NCBI GenBank assembly: GCA_964512285.1
Contig: CAZEJO010000007.1
Location: 11,454-75,453 of the forward strand
Length of the DNA stretch: 64,000 nt
Direction: 5' to 3'
Origin: SM23-28-2 sp964512285
Lineage (GTDB): Bacteria > Chloroflexota > Dehalococcoidia > SM23-28-2
Positions 7,767-15,514 of this stretch are shown in pieces; the stretch's first letter is position 1, and every line of letters begins with the position of its first letter. The notes under the pieces were generated by a model. The model made no database searches and had not been told where the DNA came from. It saw only the letters and a program-made list of their open reading frames with translations. Made by a program: the position numbers and the translations under genes.

Positions 7767-8547
7767 CTATCGCGGCCAGCAGCCACTCCACCCCAGGGAC
7801 GCCATCAACCCAGTAGTCGGCCTCCTCCATCACCTCTGGCCCCCTCTCGGGGTTGGCAACAGCAACGGCGGCGCCGCTCACCTTGCCCTCCTCCCGCCAG
7901 TGTCGCAGCACCTTGAACGCATCCACATCGGTCAAGTCATCGCCCAGGTAGAGGATGCCACTCAGGTTGTGGGTCTTCATGAGGAGAGCCAGGGCGGTGC
8001 CTTTGTGGACATCCAGGGGCGGGCCCAGTTCGAAGACCAGCCGGCCTTCGCGCATGCGCAGACCTTGCGTCGTCCAGGGGGCCAGGGCATCCATAATGGC
8101 CAGGCGAGTGGCCTCATGATCGGCAGACAGGCGGTAGTGGAGAGCGAGGATTGGCCCCTTGTCTTCCAGGATGAGGCCGGGCAAGTTGAGACGGGCGGTC
8201 AGGTCCTTCTTCGCCTGCCCGATCATCTCTTCGTAGGGCAGTGCTTCGACCAGCGTCTCCTCGTGGCCCCGCCGCCACCAAGACAGGCCGTGGTTGCCGA
8301 TGTAGACCAGTCTCTCTAGTCCCACCAGACGGCGCGCAACCCCGGGCGCACGCCCACTTACCGCTGCTACGACTTCCACCCGGCGGCTGATCTCCTCAAG
8401 GTAGCGACGGCAGAGGGGGGTGACTGTCGCCGCGTCCGGCGTATCGACTATGGGGCTAAGGGTGCCGTCGATATCCGTTGCCAGACCGAGTGGACGTCGG
8501 TCGAGGACGGGGTTCAGGGGGCCAATGTCGTCGAGGCGAACGGCCAT
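7738..8547 (-). CDS. otsB: Trehalose-6-phosphate phosphatase (HAD family)
   Basis: A 269-residue HAD-type phosphatase. The nucleophile motif DIDGTLSPI (residues 25-33) is followed by VSGR, the NHGLSWW region and, near the C-terminus, YLGDDLTDVDAF, the metal-binding motif of OtsB proteins. It would dephosphorylate trehalose-6-phosphate. The start is the ATG 8547 (MAVRLDD); 41 further upstream in-frame residues look unlike protein. The gene converges on otsA and overlaps its last 29 nt, so both must be transcribed from separate promoters. Confidence 0.88.
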   Translation of the reverse strand: MAVRLDDIGPLNPVLDRRPLGLATDIDGTLSPIVDTPDAATVTPLCRRYLEEISRRVEVVAAVSGRAPGVARRLVGLERLVYIGNHGLSWWRRGHEETLVEALPYEEMIGQAKKDLTARLNLPGLILEDKGPILALHYRLSADHEATRLAIMDALAPWTTQGLRMREGRLVFELGPPLDVHKGTALALLMKTHNLSGILYLGDDLTDVDAFKVLRHWREEGKVSGAAVAVANPERGPEVMEEADYWVDGVPGVEWLLAAIASVVAGKRP

Positions 8548-8687
8548 CACGGCTAGAAGGATAGCACACCCACGCTGCGCTCTGCCTGTCTGCGGTAGCG
8601 AACAATGCCTGCCTGGCCAACGGCCGGTCCTGTCGGACAAGCATTGGTGACATAAATAGGGGGGGGCCAAATCGGTGGGTGTGGCAG

Positions 8688-8716
8688 TTGACCTGAGGGT
8701 GGGATGATGCTACGTT
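8688..8716 (+). promoter_or_regulatory. Promoter of the DUF47-Pit operon
   Basis: TTGACC (8688-8693), 17-bp spacer, TACGTT (8711-8716). It predicts a leader of about 125 nt before the DUF47 gene, which contains a terminator-like hairpin. Confidence 0.5.
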
Positions 8717-8795
8717 TGCTGCGGGAATTGGTTGCTGAGAATTCGATGCCGGTCTTCGTGCTGCAATCAGATAGGGACGGAACAAGACGGGCGTT

Positions 8796-8833
8796 CAGTG
8801 ATGGCGCAGTGGCGGCGCCATCACTGTCTTTTT
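8796..8833 (+). terminator. Terminator-like hairpin in the leader of the DUF47-Pit operon
   Basis: A 12-bp perfect stem (CAGTGATGGCGC at 8796-8807 with GCGCCATCACTG at 8815-8826), 7-nt loop, then TCTTTTT. It ends directly against the Shine-Dalgarno GGGGAGG (8834-8840) of the next gene. It either ends an upstream transcript or acts as an attenuator of phosphate uptake genes. Confidence 0.75.
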
Positions 8834-8846
8834 GGGGAGGCCGCTG

Positions 8847-9473
8847 ATGCGTTTCCCGCTCATCCCCAGGAACTATCGCTTCTATGATCTCTTTGATCAG
8901 AGCGCCCACAACCTGGTGGCCGCCGCTGAAGCAATGGTGGACCTGATGCAGCATTTCGAGAACGTGAACACGAAGACGGGGCACATAAAGGAACTGGAGC
9001 GCGTCGGCGACGGCATAACCCACGAGATCGTGGAGCAGCTTCACAAGACCTTCGTAACGCCCCTCGATCGCGAGGATATAACCGCCCTGGCTCAGAACAT
9101 GGACGATGTGATGGACTACATGGAAGGGGCCACCACCGCGATCTGCCTCTACGGCATCCGTCGGCCCAGGGCGGCGGCGTGCAGTGTGGCTGACCTCGTC
9201 CGCCTGCAGACCGTCCAAGTGGATATGGCTGTCCCCAAGCTGCGGCAGCGGTCGCAGCTCACGAGCGTGCTCGAGCACTGCGTGGAGATCCATCGCCTGG
9301 AGAATGAGGCCGACGACGTCTTCCTAGACGCGATGGCTAAGCTCTTCCAGGAAGAACCCAGCCCAGTGGAGATCATCAAGTGGCGGGACATCTACGACCA
9401 ACTGGAGCTGGCTACCGATAGTTGCGAACACGTTGCCAACGTTCTTGAGGGAATCGTCCTGAAGCATGCTTAG
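8847..9473 (+). CDS. DUF47 / PhoU-like phosphate transport accessory protein
   Basis: A 208-residue all-helical protein of the DUF47 family (PhoU-like four-helix fold). Typical segments are YDLFDQSAHNLVAAA at the N-terminus, HIKELERVGDGITHEI, TPLDREDITALAQNMDDVMD, and HRLENEADDVF. These proteins sit beside Pit phosphate permeases and are thought to control them. ATG 8847 has GGGGAGG 7 nt upstream. The pit gene starts 81 nt downstream, so they form an operon. Confidence 0.88.
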   Translation: MRFPLIPRNYRFYDLFDQSAHNLVAAAEAMVDLMQHFENVNTKTGHIKELERVGDGITHEIVEQLHKTFVTPLDREDITALAQNMDDVMDYMEGATTAICLYGIRRPRAAACSVADLVRLQTVQVDMAVPKLRQRSQLTSVLEHCVEIHRLENEADDVFLDAMAKLFQEEPSPVEIIKWRDIYDQLELATDSCEHVANVLEGIVLKHA

Positions 9474-9554
9474 GCCCCTCGACGTTTGTGGAGCCGATAC
9501 GAGAGGAAGCTCGCCGCTTCCTCTTTTCTTGTGCCGTTCGCTCCTGAGGTACGC

Positions 9555-10559
9555 ATGACCGATACCTTCGCTTTTCTCGTCATCACGTTCATCATAATCC
9601 TGGGCTTCGAGGCCGTAAACGGCTGGACCGACGCACCCAACGCCATCGCTACTGTGGTGTCGACACGGGTGTTGTCTCCCGCGGCTGCCGTGGCGATGGC
9701 GGCCGTCTTCAATCTGGTGGGGGCGCTCTCGGGCACAGCGGTGGCCACCACCATAGGAAAGGAGATCATCAACCTGGACGTGGTGCCGCTGGAGGTGCTG
9801 GCAGCGGGAGCCCTGTCAGTCATCATCTGGAGCAGCTTCGCCTGGTACTTTGGTCTGCCCACAAGCGAGAGCCATGGACTTGTGGCCGGCCTGGCCGGCG
9901 CTGCCGTGGCGGTGGCAGGCACTGACGTCCTTCTCATGGAGGGGTGGATAAAGGTTTTTGTAGGGGTGGGCCTGGCAGTGACGGTGGGCTTCGGCGGTGG
10001 TTTGGTAGTGATGAACCTCCTGTTGTTGGTCATTCGTAAGCTGAGTCCTTCGGCCGTCAGGCGCATCTTCAGCCCCTTGCAGGTAGGGTCTGCGGCCTTT
10101 ATGGCCTGGGCGCATGGCACTGCTGACGGCCAGAAGTCCATCGGTGTGCTGGCCGCCGCCATCGCCATCTACCAGGGGAAGGGCACCGAGGGGTTCGTGG
10201 TGCCCCTGTGGATCATCCTTCTGGCAGCTACAACTATGGCTGTAAGCACAGCCCTGGGCGGCTGGCGAATCATCCGTACCCTGGGCATGAGCCTGACTCA
10301 CCTGGAACCCGTACACGGATTCGCTGCTGAGGCGACGGCGGCGAGCACTCTGGGCGTCGCTTCCCACTTTGGCTTCGGCATTCCGCTCAGCACCACCCAC
10401 ACCATCGGCTCGGCTATTATGGGCGTGGGTGCCAGCAAGAGGCTATCAGCGGTGCGCTGGGGCATCGGCTACAACATCGTCGGCGCCTGGATCCTTACCT
10501 TCCCCATCTGCTTCGTGCTGGGCTGGCTGATTTCCTCGATCGTCAACCTGACTGCCTAG
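9555..10559 (+). CDS. pit: Low-affinity inorganic phosphate transporter (Pit/PHO4 family)
   Basis: A 334-residue membrane protein with about 9-10 membrane segments. The two PHO4 half-repeats are clear: GWTDAPNAIATVVSTRVLSP with GLPTSESHGLVAGLAGAA in the first, and MAWAHGTADGQKSIG with IPLSTTHTIGSAIMG in the second. The family couples metal-phosphate uptake to protons (sodium in some). ATG 9555 has TGAGGT just upstream. It follows the DUF47 gene in one operon. It is shorter than E. coli PitA (499 residues), as is usual for the DUF47-linked type. Confidence 0.92.
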   Translation: MTDTFAFLVITFIIILGFEAVNGWTDAPNAIATVVSTRVLSPAAAVAMAAVFNLVGALSGTAVATTIGKEIINLDVVPLEVLAAGALSVIIWSSFAWYFGLPTSESHGLVAGLAGAAVAVAGTDVLLMEGWIKVFVGVGLAVTVGFGGGLVVMNLLLLVIRKLSPSAVRRIFSPLQVGSAAFMAWAHGTADGQKSIGVLAAAIAIYQGKGTEGFVVPLWIILLAATTMAVSTALGGWRIIRTLGMSLTHLEPVHGFAAEATAASTLGVASHFGFGIPLSTTHTIGSAIMGVGASKRLSAVRWGIGYNIVGAWILTFPICFVLGWLISSIVNLTA

Positions 10560-10578
10560 GATCCTTTGACGGAGCGTC

Positions 10579-10905
10579 TTAGTGATGGGGAATGCAGCAG
10601 ATGAAGCGAAGCAGCTCGGAGCCAGTGTTCATGAAGCAGTGCTGTTCATCGCCGGGCACGTAGACCGCGTTGCCGGGGATCAGTTCCCAGTCGCTGTCAG
10701 TGCCACGCAGCTTGCCCCGTCCGGTAAGTATGAACACCTCGTGCTCCCACCCGTGGGAATGGAAGGGCGTCGAGGCGCCCGGCTGTACCTCAAACACCCG
10801 CATGGCGAAGTGGGGGGCGCCATCCTCGGCGGAGATGACTAAATGGAGGGCTACCCCCGGGATCTCCGTGTCCGGGGTGACGTCTCGGTAGTTGCAAACC
10901 TTCAT
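10579..10905 (-). CDS. Small cupin-domain protein
   Basis: A 108-residue single cupin barrel. Motif 1 is seen as FHSHGWEHEVFILTGRGK, with His, His and Glu metal ligands in the order HxH(x4)E, and motif 2 as PGDEQHCFMN with the last His. Such one-domain cupins bind a metal and serve as isomerases, dioxygenases or ligand sensors; the substrate is unknown. ATG 10905 has GGAG 11 nt upstream; further in-frame ATGs at 10926 and 10974 exist. It converges on pit. Confidence 0.82.
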   Translation of the reverse strand: MKVCNYRDVTPDTEIPGVALHLVISAEDGAPHFAMRVFEVQPGASTPFHSHGWEHEVFILTGRGKLRGTDSDWELIPGNAVYVPGDEQHCFMNTGSELLRFICCIPHH

Positions 10906-11011
10906 CTTCGAGCCGACTCCTTTCATAGCGGCTGGTTGTGCTTTCGATCCTAGCCGTGTACCGTGGGCTGTCAAGAGGCAGTCAAGGATTATTCTTGTGT
11001 AAGGGGGCGTG

Positions 11012-11017
11012 TATAAT
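11012..11017 (+). promoter_or_regulatory. -10 element (TATAAT) upstream of treT
   Basis: A perfect TATAAT 51 nt before the TTG start of treT. The -35 region (TTATTC with 17-bp spacing) is poor. Confidence 0.45.
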
Positions 11018-11068
11018 TGAAATTAGGAAGGTCTTCAATCTGCGGACATAGGGGAGGAGAAGCGAGCA

Positions 11069-12313
11069 TTGCTTGATCACGTAGACGTAGGACCAAGACC
11101 GCTGAATCAGTACGAGACCATTGTTGGCAAGGAGGTCGTGGAGGAGATTAGAGAGCTGGCGGCGCCTCTCAGGGGCGCGCGCGTAGCTCAGATCAACGCC
11201 ACAACCTACGGTGGCGGCGTCTCCGAGCTGCTGCGGTCGATCGTGCCTCTCTACCGCGGCCTGGGCATTCAGTGCGACTGGAAGCTTATCGCGGCCGAGC
11301 CTCAGTTCTTCACTGTCACCAAGGCCCTCCACAATGCGCTACAGGGTGCCTCCTACGAGCTAACGCGGACTGCTCGTGACACATACCTCAAGGACAGCAT
11401 TTTCAATGCCCGGCAGCTGGAGGAAGAGTACGACTTCATCATCATCCATGATCCTCAACCTGCAGCCATACGCTACTTCCGCGGGCGAGCCGGGGCGAAG
11501 TGGATCTGGCGCTGCCACATCGATACCTCCGAACCCAATGAGGCCGTCTTGGAGTTCCTGCTGCCATTCCTGGCTGAATATGATGCCCTGGTGTTCACCA
11601 TGGATCGCTTTGTGCCACCGCGGCTGAACCATCAACGATTGGCCACGATCATCCCAGCGATCGATCCCCTGAGCCCCAAGAACATGGCCCTCGCAGGTGG
11701 CATTTGTGAGGAGATCCGCGCCTGGCGCGGCATCGACCCTGACCGACCCCTGCTGACTCAAGTGTCGCGGTTCGATCCCTGGAAAGACCCCCTGGGCGTC
11801 ATTGAGGTCTACCGGCTGGTGCGGAGGGAGATACCGGGACTCCAGTTGGCCTTGCTAAGCACAATAGCTCACGATGACCCTGAAGTATGGGACATATACA
11901 AGCTGCTTGTGGATGAGGTTAGGGGCGACGATGATATCCATCTGCTTACTAATCTCATCGGCGTTGGCGACGTGGAGGTGAATGCCTTCCAGCTTTGCTC
12001 CGATGTGGTCCTTCAGAAGTCGATCCGGGAAGGCTTTGGCCTGGTGGTTTCCGAGACGCTCTGGAAGGGGACGCCGGTGGTGGCCAACCGCTCCGGCGGG
12101 ATCCCCTTGCAGATGGAGGACGGCATAGGAGGGTTCCTGGTGGACACTACTGAAGAATGTGCTGAGCGAACGCTGCACCTGCTGACCCACCGGGATGAGG
12201 CCAGGGCACTCGGCTTGGCCGGGCGGGCGAACGTGCGGCGCCATTTCCTGATCACCCGCCTGCTCGCCGACGAGCTGCGTGTGCTGCTGAGCCTGGCGCC
12301 GCGCTCAACGTAG
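11069..12313 (+). CDS. treT: Trehalose synthase, glycosyltransferring (TreT-type GT4)
   Basis: A 414-residue GT4 glycosyltransferase resembling archaeal TreT, which makes trehalose from NDP-glucose and glucose in one reversible step. Seen: YGGGVSELL near residue 50 (acceptor/donor loop), IIIHDPQP, WRCHIDTSEPN, VSRFDPWKDPLG (nucleotide-sugar domain entry), and EGFGLVVSETLWKGTPVVA with the EX7E pattern of retaining GT-B enzymes. TTG start with GGGGAGGAG 9 nt upstream. With otsA/otsB 3 kb away, the window carries two different routes to trehalose. Confidence 0.85.
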   Translation: MLDHVDVGPRPLNQYETIVGKEVVEEIRELAAPLRGARVAQINATTYGGGVSELLRSIVPLYRGLGIQCDWKLIAAEPQFFTVTKALHNALQGASYELTRTARDTYLKDSIFNARQLEEEYDFIIIHDPQPAAIRYFRGRAGAKWIWRCHIDTSEPNEAVLEFLLPFLAEYDALVFTMDRFVPPRLNHQRLATIIPAIDPLSPKNMALAGGICEEIRAWRGIDPDRPLLTQVSRFDPWKDPLGVIEVYRLVRREIPGLQLALLSTIAHDDPEVWDIYKLLVDEVRGDDDIHLLTNLIGVGDVEVNAFQLCSDVVLQKSIREGFGLVVSETLWKGTPVVANRSGGIPLQMEDGIGGFLVDTTEECAERTLHLLTHRDEARALGLAGRANVRRHFLITRLLADELRVLLSLAPRST

Positions 12314-12325
12314 GAGTCGGCGGCG

Positions 12326-13153
12326 TTATCCTCCCTCCGGTAGCATCCGGAGCTCTGCCCCGTACGATGGGTCCGGCCCCACTTCGGCGGCGGTCTGAGC
12401 GACGGCGTCCCCCACAGGCAACCCATCGACGAAAAGCTTCTCCAGCAGGCGCTCGGTCGCAGCATCCGTGTGGCTGGCGCTGACGGAGCGGGTCCAGCTC
12501 ACGAAGGCGCTGGCTCCTTTGTCCAGGAAGGCCTGGCCGGTTCTCTGAGAGCGTAGCCCGTCGCAGCCCATCAGCACGATCAGCGTTTTGTCGAAGCTGC
12601 CCCGCATGCTGTGGGTGATGAAATCGGGCCCTATTCCGAACAACGGCGGGGCGCCTTCATAGTAGGTCGCCTTGCCGAGACGCCCTGTGGGCTCGTTGGG
12701 GTACTTGTCCCGGCTGTAGGGCTCGCCGGTGAACAGGCTGACGTACTCTCTCTGCGTTGTCTCTCCGGTGGTGACATCAGTCTCTTCCGCTATGCCGGAG
12801 TGAACCCTGAGGATGATGAGGTCGTAGTCGTGAGTGGGCAGGTTGCGATAGAAGTCCACCGTGACTTGCTCGCCCGGGAAGTAGTCCACGGCGTAGTCAG
12901 CCTGCTCGAGGATGTCGGTGGCCGAGGCGGCGAAGTCCGGGTTGGGCTGGCTGAGGCTGAGCTGGTCGACGATGACGGCCCGAGGCCCGGAAGAGCCACC
13001 GCCGATCAGTCCGCTGAGCAGCAGCCCGGCAGCGAGGCCCGCGGCTAGAACGGCGGCGCTGATAAGGACAACCGCCGCCTTGCGCAGGCGGCCGCCCCTC
13101 TCTTGACGCGGTTCATCCTTCCCCGGGCGCTTCTTCTGCCTACGGCGGGTCAT
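12326..13153 (-). CDS. Membrane-anchored caspase-fold (CHAT/C25-like) protein
   Basis: A 275-residue protein: a very basic N-terminus (residues 1-25), one membrane helix (about 26-50), then an extracytoplasmic domain. The domain shows the caspase-fold dyad pattern: a strand ending in His-Ser-Gly (LIILRVHSG, His118) and a later strand ending in Gly-Cys-Asp (LIVLMGCDG, Cys197), followed by GASAFVSWTRSVSASHTDAATERLLEKLFVDGLPVGDAV. That last segment resembles the end of CHAT and gingipain-type domains. Function (protease or inactive sensor) is not shown by the sequence. Gene order suggests a single-gene unit, convergent with treT. Confidence 0.65.
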   Translation of the reverse strand: MTRRRQKKRPGKDEPRQERGGRLRKAAVVLISAAVLAAGLAAGLLLSGLIGGGSSGPRAVIVDQLSLSQPNPDFAASATDILEQADYAVDYFPGEQVTVDFYRNLPTHDYDLIILRVHSGIAEETDVTTGETTQREYVSLFTGEPYSRDKYPNEPTGRLGKATYYEGAPPLFGIGPDFITHSMRGSFDKTLIVLMGCDGLRSQRTGQAFLDKGASAFVSWTRSVSASHTDAATERLLEKLFVDGLPVGDAVAQTAAEVGPDPSYGAELRMLPEGG

Positions 13154-13190
13154 ACTGGAGCCAGGATAGCATATGGCTTCCTAGCGCAGC

Positions 13191-13251
13191 CAGCCCTTCG
13201 ACAAGCTCAGGGTAGGCTCAGGACAGGCCCTTCGACAAAGCTCAGGACAGG
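13191..13251. repeat. Dispersed repeat element, family 1, copy b
   Basis: Contains CCCTTCGACAAGCTCAGG (13194-13211) and a second direct copy CCCTTCGACAAAGCTCAGG (about 13229-13247), separated by GCTCAGGACAGG-type sequence. It overlaps the 3' end of the degenerate gene remnant at 13242-13541. Confidence 0.65.
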
Positions 13252-13541
13252 CATCTCCTGGCGTACCAGCCGCCCGCCGCGAGGGCGACGGTTGCTATTG
13301 CTGCTACTGCCGCGGTTCCCGCCATGGCCGTGAACGGGAACGGTGCGGCGTCGCCGCCCTCAGCGGCACGGGCGGAGGGCTCCGAGCTGTCAACGAAAAG
13401 TTCGGTTATGCCACCAACGGTTGAGCCATCCTCAAGCCTGCACGCGCCCTGCAGCGCACCCGCTGGGCCTCGTACCTGCCTGGCTCCGCTGCGACATATC
13501 TCGCAGGGACTACAGTTAACATATCTGTATAAGTTTGTCAA
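13242..13541 (-). pseudogene. Possible remnant: C-terminal tail with one membrane helix
   Basis: A 99-residue frame. Only the last 60 residues look protein-like: GSTVGGITEL, a low-complexity Ser/Ala linker, then a membrane helix (TAMAGTAAVAAIATVALAAGGWYARR). This is the tail pattern of exported Chloroflexota proteins that end in a C-terminal anchor. The N-terminal 40 residues look random and the stop codon is supplied by the repeat element, which suggests the tail of a lost gene. It could also be a small real membrane protein. Confidence 0.35.
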
Positions 13542-13606
13542 GCCTTCGCTATGACCATTTTCGAAGAATCTGCCTAGAGGGTTGGCGTGCTCGATGACAC
13601 GCGTCG

Positions 13607-13882
13607 TCAGGAAGAGGCAGAGGCCAGGCGGGCCCGTATCTCCGCCTCGTCGAGGCCGTCCACGGAGACCACCTTCTGGCGCGAGGTCTCGCCGCGGACG
13701 ATGCGCAGGCGGCGTCGGTCTATGGCGAGGGCGGCGGCCAGGAGACGTAGGACCGCGTCGTTGGCCTTGCCCCGCTGGGCAGGGGCCCGGACGTGGACAT
13801 GCAGTACGTCTGCCTGCCAGCCGACCACCGCGTCGCGCCTGGCCGAGGGGGTTACCTTGAGACGAAGGGAGGCCATGGGCAT
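13607..13882 (-). CDS. DUF167 (YggU/UPF0235) family protein
   Basis: A 91-residue protein with the DUF167 layout: LRLKVTPSARRDAVVG at the N-terminus, LHVHVRAPAQRGKANDAVLRLLAAAL in the middle (the conserved P-x-x-G-x-A-N segment), and IVRGETSRQKVV. Members are small cytosolic proteins of unknown function. It begins 4 nt after the alpha/beta hydrolase stop, so the two are one operon; an alternative ATG is two codons downstream (13876). Confidence 0.85.
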   Translation of the reverse strand: MPMASLRLKVTPSARRDAVVGWQADVLHVHVRAPAQRGKANDAVLRLLAAALAIDRRRLRIVRGETSRQKVVSVDGLDEAEIRARLASASS

Positions 13883-13886
13883 GTCG

Positions 13887-14680
13887 CTATTCCATGAGGC
13901 ACCGGCGGAAGAACTGGGCCACCAGTCCGGCCAGCTCTTCCTCGTAGCCCCACCAGAAGTGGTCAGCGCCAGGAACGACGGTCACCTGGCACTGCGGGCC
14001 TATGGCGTGCGCCAGCGTGGTCAGGCTGGCGCTTGGGGCGATCTCATCCTGCTCGCCCGATATGAGCAGAGCGGGGCAGCGGATGGCGAGAGCGGGGATG
14101 CCCTGGCTGAAGGAGGGAGTGGAGATGGCGGCCACTGCTGCCACTCCTTTGTCTGCCGCCGTCAGGGCCACTGTCGCCCCGAAGGAATAGCCGACAATGC
14201 CCACCTTGTCCTGATCGACGTCAGCGAGGCGGTGCAGGTAGGCCAGGGCAGAGGCAGCGTCGGTGCGCTCGCCCAGTCCGTCGCCGTACTTCCCCTCGCT
14301 GCGGCCGACGCCTCGGTAGTTGAAGCGGAGGCTGGCGATGCCTGCGTTGGTCAGGGCCTGGCAGACGGCGACGACCACGGAGTTGCTCATGTCGCCGCCG
14401 AAGAGCGGATGGGGATGGCAGACGGCAGCAGCGGGAAAGGGAGCGGATGCGGGCTGGTGGAGCACTCCCTCGAGGGTTAGGCCTTCGCTGGTGAAGGTGA
14501 TCGGTCTGCTGGCTNNNNNNNNNNNNNNNNNNNNNNNNNNNNNNNNNNNNNNNNNNNNNNNNNNNNNNNNNNNNNNNNNNNNNNNNNNNNNNNNNNNNNN
14601 NNNNNNNNNNNNNNGAGCACTCCCTCGAGGGTTAGGCCTTCGCTGGTGAAGGTGATCGGTCTGCTGGCTGTCTCCTGCAA
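13887..14680 (-). CDS. Alpha/beta hydrolase, dienelactone-hydrolase-like (split by an assembly gap)
   Basis: The gene is broken on paper by 100 N at 14515-14614. A 55-bp sequence is present on both sides of the N run, and deleting gap plus one copy (155 nt) restores one frame of 212 residues from ATG 14680 (MQETASRPITF). The protein has the small-hydrolase features HPHPLFGGDM (oxyanion region), FNYRGVGRSEG, the nucleophile elbow GYSFGA, ISGEQDEIAP (acid) and GADHFW (His). Relatives are esterase/peptidase-like enzymes of the KTS/KANL3 type. It leads the DUF167 gene. Confidence 0.82.
14515..14614. other. Assembly gap (100 N) with 55-bp duplicated flanks
   Basis: Exactly 100 N. The 55 bases before the gap (14460-14514) are repeated directly after it (14615-14669). 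Removing 155 nt repairs the hydrolase gene, so the contig ends truly overlap and nothing is missing. Confidence 0.93.
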
Positions 14681-14812
14681 ATGCTGGCCCCCCGTGGGCT
14701 CAGAGCCACCGGCGTGGGTAGCGACCCGAAGACCCGCTGCATCCCCGCCGCGACGCGTTTACGGGGGATTATAGCACGACCTGGAGACGGCGGCGCCATT
14801 GACTGGTAGATA

Positions 14813-15475
14813 CTATTCGCCAGCGGCTACGCTGATCATCGCGTCAAGCATTTCGTCAAAGGTTGCGGCAGAACTGATAGCCCCTTTTGTCAGAACATCG
14901 GCTGCGCGTCTGGCCTCTGCGGCCTCCATCCCCCAGAGCCGCAGCAGCCTGTCGAAGCGGTCCGCCAGACCGGTCAGTTCCGACTTGAAGGCGACATGCA
15001 GCATGGCGATGGGAGCTGCCATCGCCCGTATCTCTTCTGCTCGGCGTCCTCGCTTGGCCAGTCGCTCTATCAGTTTGCTCAATTCGATGGGTTCCATAGA
15101 GCGCAGCGCTCGGTGCGATCGACGGAGGGCCTTAGGGAAGGCCAGTGCCTCCTCACGGGACCTGAAAGCACCATGGACTTGAGCCGAGACAAGGATCGCT
15201 TCTTGCTGAACTTTCAGCATACCAGCTTTCACAACGAAGGCGACTGTGGACACACCAACAAGTATGAAGACGCCCGGCCAGCCCAAGAAGTAGATCGTGG
15301 CTCCCAGAACCGCAAGCCCTGCAAGCGAGACAAACGCTTGAAAGTAGCGCCCGAACTCCAGCCTTATGAGCCCGGTGTAGAGGACAATCAAGTAGAGCAC
15401 GATCGAGACTGCTGACAACACTGCTTCCACAGCGCGGCTCCCTTGCTCTACACGCAACACGAACTTGGAGGCCAT
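14813..15475 (-). CDS. Membrane protein of unknown function
   Basis: A 220-residue protein. The N-terminal third has three hydrophobic segments (about 18-37, 47-64 and 66-84); the remaining 130 residues are Ala/Arg/Leu-rich and predicted helical and cytosolic, with no catalytic motif. I do not recognise the family. It stands alone between the hydrolase operon and the saccharopine-dehydrogenase-like gene, same strand. Confidence 0.6.
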   Translation of the reverse strand: MASKFVLRVEQGSRAVEAVLSAVSIVLYLIVLYTGLIRLEFGRYFQAFVSLAGLAVLGATIYFLGWPGVFILVGVSTVAFVVKAGMLKVQQEAILVSAQVHGAFRSREEALAFPKALRRSHRALRSMEPIELSKLIERLAKRGRRAEEIRAMAAPIAMLHVAFKSELTGLADRFDRLLRLWGMEAAEARRAADVLTKGAISSAATFDEMLDAMISVAAGE

Positions 15476-15514
15476 GCCCTCAGGCTCGAGGAGTATTGCG
15501 TTCCTCTCAACAAA

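Noticed and set aside
7624..8319. 231-codon plus-strand frame over otsB
   Set aside because: Overlaps a clear HAD phosphatase on the other strand; composition is not protein-like.
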